Shown piece after piece: positions 54,025 to 62,756 of a DNA stretch of 64,000 nt. Numbering within the stretch: the first letter of the stretch is position 1; every line of letters starts with the position of its first letter. The notes under the pieces were generated by a model that saw nothing but the letters and a program-made list of their open reading frames with translations, was not told the DNA's origin and made no database searches. Origin of the DNA: Gallaecimonas pentaromativorans (GTDB lineage Bacteria > Pseudomonadota > Gammaproteobacteria > Enterobacterales > Gallaecimonadaceae); NCBI RefSeq assembly GCF_003751625.1, contig NZ_RJUL01000006.1, positions 124,001 through 188,000 on the forward strand, read 5' to 3'. The position numbers and the translations under genes are program-made.

Positions 54025-54681
54025 CTATGAAGCGCGCTTGGCAACCGGCGCCGGTTTACGCCGCTTCGAGAGCCACCAGTTCTTCAGCTTTTGCCTGCGG
54101 GTGTAGAGCACCAAGAGGGTTGCCGCCCAGTAAATAAGCGGGTCGCCCCACACCGTTTTCAGTGACCACGAATAATGCAGCAGCGCCAAAAACAGGCACA
54201 GATACACCATATTGTGCAGCTGCTGCCAACGCTTGCCCATCTTGCGGCGTATGGCCATAAAAGAGGTGATGCTCAGGGCCAGCAGCAGCATCAGCGCGCT
54301 AAAGCCCACCAGAATGTAAGGCCGCTTGGCTATCTCGCTGGAAAGCAGGGCAAAGTTAAGCTGCAACTCAAACACCAGGTAGGTGGAAAAATGGCAGGCG
54401 GCGTAGGCAAAGGCATAGAGCCCTACCATGCGCCGAAAGCGCATCAGATCGCCACAGGGCAGCCAACGGGCCATGGGGGAGATGGTTAGGGTGGCAAACA
54501 GCAGGTTGACGGTGCCAATGCCGGTGAAATTGAGCAGCCCTTGTACCGGATCTGCCCCCAGCTGATCGGTCACCGCCTGGTAGAAGGTGAGCGCCAAATA
54601 GCCCAGCAGGTACAGATGAACCAGGGTCTTTAACACCAGCAGCCAGGGCCGTGATAGGCGCAGCGGTTTTTTCAGCAGCAT
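54025..54681 (-). CDS. msrQ: MsrQ, haem-binding membrane subunit of the MsrPQ system
   Basis: The product is 218 residues with six membrane segments and histidines in the YedZ-type positions (CHFSTYLVFELQ, WQQLHNMVYLCLFLALLHYS). It passes electrons to MsrP, which repairs methionine sulfoxide in periplasmic proteins. It follows msrP after three bases, so the two are an operon. Confidence 0.93.
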   Translation of the reverse strand: MLLKKPLRLSRPWLLVLKTLVHLYLLGYLALTFYQAVTDQLGADPVQGLLNFTGIGTVNLLFATLTISPMARWLPCGDLMRFRRMVGLYAFAYAACHFSTYLVFELQLNFALLSSEIAKRPYILVGFSALMLLLALSITSFMAIRRKMGKRWQQLHNMVYLCLFLALLHYSWSLKTVWGDPLIYWAATLLVLYTRRQKLKNWWLSKRRKPAPVAKRAS

Positions 54682-54684
54682 CGT

Positions 54685-55689
54685 TTAGAAGAACCTCTTC
54701 AGATCCATGCCCTGATAAAGCGGCGCCACTTCCTGATAGCCATTGAACATCTCGGTGGGGATCACCTTGGTGGAGAACAGGCCACCGGTGGTGATGCGCC
54801 GCTCGGTTTTCTGGCTCCAGCGAGGGTGGTCTACATGGGGGTTCACGTTGGCATAAAAGCCGTATTCATCGGGCGCCAAAATGTTCCAGGTGGACCCGGG
54901 CTGCTGATCGGTGAGGGTGACCCGGACTATGGACTTGATGCCCTTAAAACCGTACTTCCAGGGCACCACCAGGCGGATGGGAGCGCCGTTTTGTGGCGGC
55001 AGGGTTTTACCGTACAGGCCGACGCTCAGCAACGTTAGCGGGTGCATGGCTTCGTCAAGGCGCAGCCCTTCCACATAGGGGTAGTTGATGCCGCCGCCCA
55101 CAAAACGGCTCTTCTGCCCCGGCATCTGCGCCGGATCGTAAAGGGTGGTAAAGGCCACGTACTTGGCGCTACTCAAAGGTTTGGCGGCCTTGATAAGGGT
55201 ACCAAGCTCAAAACCAATCCAGGGAATGACCATGGACCACGCCTCAACGCAGCGCATACGGTAAATGCGCTCTTCCAGGGCAAAGCGCTTGGTGAGGGCG
55301 CCGTGGTCGAGGGTCAGGGGGTTTTCCACCATGCCGTCGATGGTCAAGGTCCAGGGGTCAGTTTTAAAGCCCTGGGCATTTTCGGCCGGGTCGCTTTTGT
55401 CAGTCCCAAACTCGTAGAAGTTGTTGTAGGTGGTGACCTTGTCATAGGGCGTTTGGGTCTCGCTGGTCTGGTATTTGGCCGATTTGGTAAAGACCAGCGG
55501 CTGGGTACTGGCCACCGGGGTTTTATCGTCGGAGCCAAACAAGCCAAAAGCCTGGGCCGGGCCGCTAAGGGCCGCCGAAGCGCCGACAAAACCCAGGGTT
55601 TTTAAGAACTGCCTGCGCTGGCGATACACAGACTCGTCGGTAACGTCGTTGTCGGTGAGCTTGACTGAAGGGGTAAATTTTCGCGCCAT
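54685..55689 (-). CDS. msrP: MsrP, periplasmic methionine sulfoxide reductase (molybdopterin enzyme)
   Basis: The product is 334 residues of the sulfite-oxidase fold. A twin-arginine signal begins the protein ([19 protein letters not shown]). The molybdenum-ligand cysteine is in [15 protein letters not shown]. It exports folded and works with MsrQ. The ATG at 55689 is preferred over the GTG at 55692. Confidence 0.94.
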   Translation of the reverse strand: MARKFTPSVKLTDNDVTDESVYRQRRQFLKTLGFVGASAALSGPAQAFGLFGSDDKTPVASTQPLVFTKSAKYQTSETQTPYDKVTTYNNFYEFGTDKSDPAENAQGFKTDPWTLTIDGMVENPLTLDHGALTKRFALEERIYRMRCVEAWSMVIPWIGFELGTLIKAAKPLSSAKYVAFTTLYDPAQMPGQKSRFVGGGINYPYVEGLRLDEAMHPLTLLSVGLYGKTLPPQNGAPIRLVVPWKYGFKGIKSIVRVTLTDQQPGSTWNILAPDEYGFYANVNPHVDHPRWSQKTERRITTGGLFSTKVIPTEMFNGYQEVAPLYQGMDLKRFF

Positions 55690-55859
55690 CACATCGGCCT
55701 CATGGGCAAGGAGAGTTACCTACCAGACCTTTGCCCGGGCCGTTGTCTTTCAGGCCAGAGCAAAAAAATCCGATCGTTATCAAAACCTTGAGCCCTTACT
55801 GGCGCGCCGTAAAGCCCTTGGCCGTGAAAAGACTATCGCCCCAAAAGCCGCCGCCCGCT

Positions 55860-56417
55860 TTACACGGCTTGCCAGCTGTCGCTGCCTTTGAGCTTGCAGT
55901 GGCTGATGTTGGCCACCGGGATGGGGGTAAGAAAATACACCTCGTTGCCTTTGCTGGTGATGGCGATCAGCCGGGCGGTGGCCAGATCGCCGGTGTCGGT
56001 GATGACCTTGGCGCCAAAGTGGCTGGTCACTTCCAAAGAATCGGGGTTGTGGATGACAAGGCCGGTTTGGCTGTCATGGCTGTAGAGGGTGTCAAAGCGC
56101 ATCTTGAAGATGTTGCCACTGGCATAACCGCCGCATTCGGGGGTGAGGTCGGTCGAGACTTGCACGCTGGTGCGATCGCGGATGACCTTCACATAGCGGG
56201 TCAAATCAAGCAGTTTGGCCTTCTTGCCGGTATTCACCTGGGCTATCAGCCGGTGCGCCTGGCGCGGCAGGTCTACGTCATCGGTGCTGGCATTGTTAAA
56301 ACGCCCCACCAAGGCTCTTGCCTGAGTAAGGGTAAGGGACACCCAGGCACCAAAGCCGCCAGCATCTCGAATGGCCTCGGGGCTGCGCTCATCGCCGCGA
56401 TAAAGGGTATAGGGCAT
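55860..56417 (-). CDS. Possible ADP-ribosyltransferase-fold protein (R-S-E type)
   Basis: The product is 185 residues without a signal peptide. Three elements recall cholera-toxin-like transferases: LYRGDERSPEAIRDAGGF (R7, compare LYRADSRPPDEI..SGG), QVSTDLT (S88, T89) and GNEVYFLTPIP (E159). Their order and spacing fit the R-S-E class. The overall similarity outside these segments is not known to me. If true, it would be an NAD-using toxin, effector or host-modifying enzyme. It is a single gene upstream of msrP on the same strand, with a separate promoter region. Confidence 0.5.
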   Translation of the reverse strand: MPYTLYRGDERSPEAIRDAGGFGAWVSLTLTQARALVGRFNNASTDDVDLPRQAHRLIAQVNTGKKAKLLDLTRYVKVIRDRTSVQVSTDLTPECGGYASGNIFKMRFDTLYSHDSQTGLVIHNPDSLEVTSHFGAKVITDTGDLATARLIAITSKGNEVYFLTPIPVANISHCKLKGSDSWQAV

Positions 56418-56508
56418 GGTTCACCTCGTCCTTGAATGTGATGGTCCGGTTTAAGCCTTTGAAGGATAGCGGCAGGGGGCAAACTTACCCCCTGCCTAGC
56501 AATACAGG

Positions 56509-57675
56509 TTAACCGGCCAATTTTTGCATCTGGGCAAAGAGATCGCTCTTGCCTTCAAAACCGATACCGGGCAGTTCGGGCAAGGTGATAAAGCCGTTGT
56601 CTACCTTCACCCCGTCAGGGAAACCGCCAAAGGGCTGGAACAAGTCTGGGTACGACTCGTTCCCCCCCAGCTCAAGGCCAGCAGCGATGTTAAGGGACAT
56701 CTGGTGGCCACCGTGGGGAATGCAGCGCTTGGCGCTCCAGCCGTGCTCTTTGAGCATGTCCAGGGTGCGCAGATACTCCACCAGGCCATAGCTCAGGGCG
56801 CAGTCAAATTGCAGCCAGTCGCGGTCGGGGCGCAGGCCGCCGTAGCGAATGAGGTTGCGGGCATCTTGCATGGAAAAAAGGTCTTCGCCGGTAGCCATGG
56901 GCTTGCTGTAGTAGCCGCGCAAGGTGGCTTGCAGCTCGAAATCCAGCGGGTCGCCCGGCTCTTCAAACCAGAACAAATCGTATTGCGACAAGGCTTTGGC
57001 GTATTGGATGGCGGTGTCGAGATCAAAGCGGCCATTGGCGTCTACCGCCAGTTTCTGGCCGTCTTGCAGCACGCTTAAAATCGAGTCGATGCGGCGTAAA
57101 TCTTCATCCAGGCTGGCGCCGCCGATTTTCTTTTTGACCACGGTGTAACCCCGGTCGATGTAGCTGCGCATCTCATCTTTGAGCTGGTTGTGGTTTTGGC
57201 CCGGATAGTAGTAACCGCCGGCGGCGTAGACAAAGATTTTGGGGTCGGGCTTGCCATTGCCGTAGCGGTCGGCCAGCAGCTGAAACAGCGGTACACCCTC
57301 GATTTTGGCCACCAGATCCCAAATCGCCATGTCCAGGGTGCCAATGGCTACCGAGCGCTCGCCATGGCCGCCGGGTTTTTCGTTGCTGAACATGGTCGCC
57401 CAGCATTTGTGGGGGCAAAGGTTGTTGCCGGTGCTGTCTTGCAGGCTTTCAGGGCTGGCCTCCAAGAGCCTTGGGATAAAGCGCTCACGCATCAGGCTGC
57501 CCTGGCCGTAGCGGCCATTGGAGTTAAAGCCGTAACCCACTACCGGTTTGCCGTCGCGTATCACATCGCTAACGATGGCCACCAGGCTCAGGGTCATCTT
57601 GCTGAAATCGATGTAAGCGTTACGGATGGGCGAGCTGATGGGCAGGGTGACTTCACGAATATCGACGATTCTCAT
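56509..57675 (-). CDS. tarD: D(-)-tartrate dehydratase (enolase superfamily)
   Basis: The product is 388 residues and resembles the Bradyrhizobium D-tartrate dehydratase along its length. Shared features are the opening RIVDIREVTLPISSPIRNAY, SNEKPGGHGERSVA, VFVYAAGGYYYPG, the KxK catalytic pair in VVKKKIGG (K181, K183), metal ligands in AVDANGRF, FWFEEPGD and TGEDLFS, and IPHGGHQMSLNIAAGL with the catalytic His. It should dehydrate D-tartrate to oxaloacetate. It is divergent from a LysR gene. Other sugar-acid dehydratases share the fold, but this match is close. Confidence 0.85.
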   Translation of the reverse strand: MRIVDIREVTLPISSPIRNAYIDFSKMTLSLVAIVSDVIRDGKPVVGYGFNSNGRYGQGSLMRERFIPRLLEASPESLQDSTGNNLCPHKCWATMFSNEKPGGHGERSVAIGTLDMAIWDLVAKIEGVPLFQLLADRYGNGKPDPKIFVYAAGGYYYPGQNHNQLKDEMRSYIDRGYTVVKKKIGGASLDEDLRRIDSILSVLQDGQKLAVDANGRFDLDTAIQYAKALSQYDLFWFEEPGDPLDFELQATLRGYYSKPMATGEDLFSMQDARNLIRYGGLRPDRDWLQFDCALSYGLVEYLRTLDMLKEHGWSAKRCIPHGGHQMSLNIAAGLELGGNESYPDLFQPFGGFPDGVKVDNGFITLPELPGIGFEGKSDLFAQMQKLAG

Positions 57676-57765
57676 AGGGCCTCAAGGCAGGTTGCACAAA
57701 GCCCTAGCTTAAAAAAGAAAACTGCGCCTAAAATTCACTAAAAGTCACTTCATTATTTACTCAAA

Positions 57766-58659
57766 GTGAAAAGCGACAATAGCACCGAGATGCAGTTTTT
57801 TGTGCTGCTGGCCCAAACCGGCAGTTTGTCCGGCGCCGCCAGGGCCCTGGACATCACCCCACCGGCTGCCACCAAACGCCTGGCGCAGCTGGAAAACCGC
57901 CTCGGGGTGCGGCTGGTTAACCGCACCACCCGGCGCATCAGCCTCACCCAGGAAGGCACTACCTACCTGCACCATGCCCGCCACATTCTTGCCAGCATTG
58001 CCGAGATGGAAGATGCGGTCACCACCGCCGGGCAGACTCTGCAGGGGCTTATTCGGGTCAACAGCACCTTGGGGTTTGGCCGCACTACCATAGCGCCGCT
58101 GGTCTCGCGCTTTGCCAAACGCCACCCCGGCCTGGAGGTGCAGCTTGATCTTACCGACAAGCCGGTTGATTTGGTGGCCCAGGGCATTGATTTGGCGGTG
58201 CGCTTTGGCGCCCTGCCCGACCAGCGGCTAAACGCTCGCAAGTTGCTGTCCAACCGGCGCTTTTTATGTGCCTCCCCCCGCTATCTCGCCGAGCATGGCA
58301 CCCCGGCGCAATTGGCAGATCTGGCCAGCCACCAGTGCATTATCCACCGCCAAAACGAAGATGCCTTTGGGCTGTGGCGCTTTATCGACGCCCAGCACAG
58401 CGAGGTGGTAAAAGTACAAGGGGCCCTTTCCAGCAATGACGGCGACGTGGTGCTGGGCTGGGCGCTGGACGGCCACGGCATTCTTATCCGCTCCCAGTGG
58501 GACCTGGATAAATACCTGAAAAGCGGCCGCCTGAGGCAGGTATTGCCCCAGTGCCGCCTGCCGGACGCCGACCTTTACCTCTACTACCCCAGCAAAAGCC
58601 ACCAAAGCGCCAGGGTGCGGGCCTTTATCGACTTTCTGGCCGAGCAGTTTGCGCCATGA
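57766..58659 (+). CDS. LysR-family regulator, probable controller of the tartrate dehydratase gene
   Basis: The product is 297 residues with an N-terminal helix-turn-helix (AQTGSLSGAARALDITPPAA then KRLAQLENRLGVRL) and a C-terminal effector domain. The start is a GTG at 57766, with an ATG at 57790 as an alternative. It is divergent from tarD with a 90-bp gap that contains AAAGTCACTT and CAAAGTG elements, which may be the binding site. Confidence 0.9.
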   Translation: MKSDNSTEMQFFVLLAQTGSLSGAARALDITPPAATKRLAQLENRLGVRLVNRTTRRISLTQEGTTYLHHARHILASIAEMEDAVTTAGQTLQGLIRVNSTLGFGRTTIAPLVSRFAKRHPGLEVQLDLTDKPVDLVAQGIDLAVRFGALPDQRLNARKLLSNRRFLCASPRYLAEHGTPAQLADLASHQCIIHRQNEDAFGLWRFIDAQHSEVVKVQGALSSNDGDVVLGWALDGHGILIRSQWDLDKYLKSGRLRQVLPQCRLPDADLYLYYPSKSHQSARVRAFIDFLAEQFAP

Positions 58660-58686
58660 AAAAGGCGCCCGAAGGCGCCTTATTTA
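58659..58686. terminator. Terminator between the LysR gene and the large membrane protein gene
   Basis: AAAAAGGCGCCC GAA GGCGCCTTATT. Confidence 0.8.
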
Positions 58687-61600
58687 GTCTTTGGGATTGG
58701 CCGTTTCCCCAGGCTGCGCGGTGGTGGCGATATCGCTCCACACCTTTTTGTGCCAAAAGCCGCCCACATTAAGGCCCTGCCAGGCCAGACGCACCCAGCG
58801 AATAACGGCAAAGCTCAGCCAAATGGCCCACAGCAACATCGCCCCCTTGTACACCCACAGCGGCAGGTTAAAGGCCCAAAGCGCCGGCAGGGCGCCGTCG
58901 CTTAAATCCTGGTACCAATGCAGGTGGTTGCTGCTGGCGTCGCTGACCATCATGTCAGGCCTTGAGAGCAGCCCGGCCGGCACCGAGAACACCAACAACA
59001 GCAAGGCCAAGGCACTTAAGATAAGTAGCGCCACCTGCAGCGGGTTGAACCAGCTTTTCGCCAGCAAATCGGCCTTACCGGCCCGCCATCTCACTGCCAT
59101 CAGCCAGACCAGCACCAACACCAGCACGCTCCAGGCCTGGGTAGAGAGCCCCAGCCCCAACAGCAGCAGATCGCCAAAGCCGATGGGCAACAGCGCCGTG
59201 CGGCTAAGGCCCCAGGCCAGCAGCAAAAACACCACCAGCGCGCTCCAATAAAGCACCACCGGCCCCATCACCGGACCATGGGTAAAGAGCAGCCAGCGGT
59301 CGCTGCCAAGGCTGAGGTTAATGTCGATATTGGCAGCGCCAAGGCCGAGGTTGATGTCAGGCAGCCCCTGCACCAGGCTCACGCCCTGGGTGCTGCGAAG
59401 CTTGATGCCAAGGTTGTGCTCGCCAGGCAGGATGGGCAGGGTTAACGCATCGGCGTCTTTGGCAAGCACCAGCGGCGCGCCGTCCTGGCGGGCGTCCACC
59501 AGCTCCCAGCCCGCCGGCAAGGTGAGCTTGTGCTTGCCGCCAAGAGTGGCGCGATACTCGATGACCAACTGGCCACTGCTGCCGTGCCCGGCTACATCCA
59601 GCGACAAAGTCACCCCGTCAAAGGCCAGGGTATCGCCCCCCAGTTGGCGCGGCCTGCTCAAGGTGACCGCCAGGGTCTCGCCGCCTCTTGGCTGGTAGAG
59701 TTGTTGCCAGTCTTCGCCATTGAGGCTTTGTATCTGCGGCGTGCCGGTGGCCTCTAGGCGCCAAAGATTGGTGGGCTCAAGGCGCCATTGCTCCACCCGC
59801 TGCCTGAGTGGCGGCGCGGTGAGGGTAAGGTGCTCGCGCCGCTCCAAGATGCCGGTAAAGCGCAGCTGTGACTGGCCGGCGGCAAAGTTAAGTTGCACCC
59901 CATCAGGCCCTTGCGGCAGCTCGCTTTGCAGCCGCTCACCGCTAAGCAAGGGGATAAAGACCGAAAACGGCTGGCTCTCGGGCGCCATACGGATAACCTG
60001 GGTGTCCACCGACCAACGCTCGCCAAAATGCAAGGTGCGAACCACCTTCACGTAGGGTTTGACGCTGAGCTTGCCGGTTTTGAAATCCGCCGCGTCTTTT
60101 ATTTCCCGCTCCAGCACCAGGCTATTGCCACTTAGATGACCACTGCTAAGCCCCTGGGCCTGCCAGCCTCTCAAGGTGACCAAAACGCGGTTTGGCACCA
60201 GCCTAAAGCCGAGGTTGACCCTGTCTGCATCGGCCGCCGGGCCAGAGAGGGTTAACTGGTGGCGGCCTTTAGCCAGGGCCACCCACAGCGCGCCATCGTG
60301 CCAGCTGGTGGCGCTGGGCGCGCCGTCAACCAATACCGTATCGGGCAGCCAGCTGCCGGGAGCGCCGGGAATGGGCAAGGCACGGCTCGCCAGCGCCTCG
60401 GCGCTAAGTTCAAGCTGCCAGCGGCCGTCTTGGGCGCTTAAGGTGGCCTCATCAAGAGCGCCGCAATAAGGGGCACATTCTGGCGGCGCCGTGAGGCGCG
60501 CCTTTAAGGCATCGAGCATCTGGCCATCCGGCAGGGCCGCTTCGGCCGGTTTTGGCAGGGGCGAGAGCATTAGCGCCAGCACCAGCGCCGCCCCTTTTGC
60601 TGGCCAGCGGCCTTTAAGCTCCCTGGTCAGCCAGGCAAAGAGCCCGAGCATGGCAAGGGCAATGAGCGGCGCCCTTAGCCAATAGGGAAGCACCCAAAGA
60701 TGCAGGCTTTCACCGGCCGCCACCGGCCCACTCCAGCGCAATTGATAGCGGTGCCAGGACCAGTCGGGCAAGCCGCTGCCGGCACTGGCCACTTGGTTGT
60801 CGGTGTAGCGCTCCACAGGCGGCGCTTGATAGGCGGCATCGGCCAAGGCTTTGGCCGGTGCATTGGGGCTCCTTGGCCGCGAACTGGTCACTTCGATACG
60901 CTCCAGCTCCTGGGGGGCACTGGCCGTACCGGGAAGCGGCATTTCGTACAGCGAACGGTCTTGGCCCTGGATGGGCCATTCCAGTTGCGGGTGCAGCAAG
61001 GCACGTACCTGGTGACTGGCAAAGGGCAGCAGCGCCAGCACCAGCAGCGCGAGACTCGCCCACTGGTAGGCCGCGGTTGCCTTGGCAAACTTGCCGCCAA
61101 GCTCCCTTGCCAGCAGCAGGGCGATGGCGGCGTTCAGTACCAGCCACACCGGCATGCCGGGCTCGTGAAAGAGCGCGGCCAGCGCCACGCCTGCCACCAG
61201 GGCCCAACGCCAACCGCTGAGCTTAAAGATCAGCACCGCGCTTAGCACCAGCACAAACATGTCCAGCAGGTTCCAGGCCCCCAGCCAGCTGTAACTGACC
61301 TGCTGCGGGCCGCTGGCACCCAAAAGCCGATAACCGGGCGGCAGATTTAAGGTCATATCCACCCCGTCAAAGCCGCTTTGCCAACCGGCAACGGGCCAAT
61401 GGTTGCTGTTATCGAGGGTGCCGCTGGCATCAAGCTCGAGGTTTTGGGCGCGAAGCTCAATGCCCCGCTGGCCATTTGGCCCTTCGGTCAGGGGAAGCGC
61501 CCGCTCGGCTTGCCGGGCTTGTTGCAACTGGTAAGGCGCGGCCATATCCAAGCGCCAATCGCTGCGCATGGTGCCGCTGATAATGTCGCTAAAGTGATAC

Positions 61601-62658
61601 CCCTTGCCGCTAAAATCGAGCCACAGGTCGCGGCTCAAATGCAGGCTGTTTTGGTTTTGCTGGCGGCCACGGCCTTGCTCTACCAGCGCCAGCCCCTGGG
61701 AGGGACTCAGCACAAAGGCCGGTAGCTGGCGCCACCCGGCTGGCATGCGGGTCTGGTTTGGGTCTATGGGGCTCGCCCCTTCAAAACGCAGGCTGCGAAG
61801 GCGGCTGTCCGTTGCCACCGACCACACCTCTTGCCCCGGCATCAAGCCGTTTTGCACAAAGCCAAGCTGGCTTACCGCCTCAAGGCTGCGCGCCCTGATG
61901 GTAAGGCTCTTGTTGCCAGCCAGGGCCTGGATGCGCAAGGTGCCATCGGCGTCAAACCGGGCCGGCAGCTCGCTTTGCAGCGTCAGCACGCTGTAACCAT
62001 CGGGCAAGACCTTACCCAGGTTCAGCTCGCGCGCCGGGCCAGCGATATCAAGGCGCAGCACTGTGGTCAGGGTTGCCGGCAGGCCGTCTTCAAAGTGGCG
62101 AAATACCGAGACGTCCAGGCTCGCCTGGTGGCTGTCACTGCCCTGGGCCTCGCGGGTTAGCAGCAGGTAGCCGCCTTCGCGTTGGGGCTGGCCGACACCC
62201 TTGCCGCCAAGGCTGAGCTGGACCAAGGCCACGCCCTGTGGCAAACGCAGCTTGACAGGCAACTGGCTCCAGCCAAAGTGGCCGTCAATGCGGTGCTCGC
62301 CTTTGGGCACCCAAAGAGCGGGGCGGCCGCCGACATTCATCAGCGCTAGCGCTTTGCCATCAAGCTGCATCTGCCTTGGCCAGCTTTGGCCGGGTTCGCC
62401 CGGCAGCCATACCCAGCCGTCGCTGTAGCGCGATACCGTCATGCTGAACTGCCCTGCCCCATCGTCCAAATTCAGCACCAAGGGCCGGTACCACAGGCAA
62501 GCAAAATCCCCGGCGCCTTGGGCTTCGGTGCCAAGGTTTAACGGGCAGTGGCGAAAGGGTTGGTCGGCAAGTACCCAGTCTTGCCAAGGTTGGAGGGGTT
62601 TGGGGATGGCGGCCAGGGCCTGGCCACAACAGAGCAGCAGTAACAGCAACACACGCAT
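58684..62658 (-). CDS. 1324-residue exported membrane protein of unknown function
   Basis: A signal peptide (MRVLLLLLLCCGQALA) is followed by a beta-rich, probably periplasmic domain (about 17-450), a membrane block (about 460-570), a second periplasmic region, a further pair of membrane segments near 665-730, another long beta-rich domain (about 735-1120) and a C-terminal membrane block from about 1140. I recognise no family. Its size and domain order suggest an envelope or secretion-type machine part, but no partner genes are adjacent. It lies between two terminators, so it is its own unit. Confidence 0.75.
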   Translation of the reverse strand: MRVLLLLLLCCGQALAAIPKPLQPWQDWVLADQPFRHCPLNLGTEAQGAGDFACLWYRPLVLNLDDGAGQFSMTVSRYSDGWVWLPGEPGQSWPRQMQLDGKALALMNVGGRPALWVPKGEHRIDGHFGWSQLPVKLRLPQGVALVQLSLGGKGVGQPQREGGYLLLTREAQGSDSHQASLDVSVFRHFEDGLPATLTTVLRLDIAGPARELNLGKVLPDGYSVLTLQSELPARFDADGTLRIQALAGNKSLTIRARSLEAVSQLGFVQNGLMPGQEVWSVATDSRLRSLRFEGASPIDPNQTRMPAGWRQLPAFVLSPSQGLALVEQGRGRQQNQNSLHLSRDLWLDFSGKGYHFSDIISGTMRSDWRLDMAAPYQLQQARQAERALPLTEGPNGQRGIELRAQNLELDASGTLDNSNHWPVAGWQSGFDGVDMTLNLPPGYRLLGASGPQQVSYSWLGAWNLLDMFVLVLSAVLIFKLSGWRWALVAGVALAALFHEPGMPVWLVLNAAIALLLARELGGKFAKATAAYQWASLALLVLALLPFASHQVRALLHPQLEWPIQGQDRSLYEMPLPGTASAPQELERIEVTSSRPRSPNAPAKALADAAYQAPPVERYTDNQVASAGSGLPDWSWHRYQLRWSGPVAAGESLHLWVLPYWLRAPLIALAMLGLFAWLTRELKGRWPAKGAALVLALMLSPLPKPAEAALPDGQMLDALKARLTAPPECAPYCGALDEATLSAQDGRWQLELSAEALASRALPIPGAPGSWLPDTVLVDGAPSATSWHDGALWVALAKGRHQLTLSGPAADADRVNLGFRLVPNRVLVTLRGWQAQGLSSGHLSGNSLVLEREIKDAADFKTGKLSVKPYVKVVRTLHFGERWSVDTQVIRMAPESQPFSVFIPLLSGERLQSELPQGPDGVQLNFAAGQSQLRFTGILERREHLTLTAPPLRQRVEQWRLEPTNLWRLEATGTPQIQSLNGEDWQQLYQPRGGETLAVTLSRPRQLGGDTLAFDGVTLSLDVAGHGSSGQLVIEYRATLGGKHKLTLPAGWELVDARQDGAPLVLAKDADALTLPILPGEHNLGIKLRSTQGVSLVQGLPDINLGLGAANIDINLSLGSDRWLLFTHGPVMGPVVLYWSALVVFLLLAWGLSRTALLPIGFGDLLLLGLGLSTQAWSVLVLVLVWLMAVRWRAGKADLLAKSWFNPLQVALLILSALALLLLVFSVPAGLLSRPDMMVSDASSNHLHWYQDLSDGALPALWAFNLPLWVYKGAMLLWAIWLSFAVIRWVRLAWQGLNVGGFWHKKVWSDIATTAQPGETANPKD

Positions 62659-62727
62659 GGCAATGTCCTTATCTTCGTGCAGGCTACCAGTGTAGCGCGC
62701 CCTAACGATAAAGACAGGTCTTTCAAA

Positions 62728-62756
62728 AAGTTAAGGCGCCCGAAGGCGCCTTAAAC
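62728..62756 (-). terminator. Terminator after pntB
   Basis: AAGGCGCCC GAA GGCGCCTT stem followed by a T-rich run when read on the minus strand. Confidence 0.75.
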
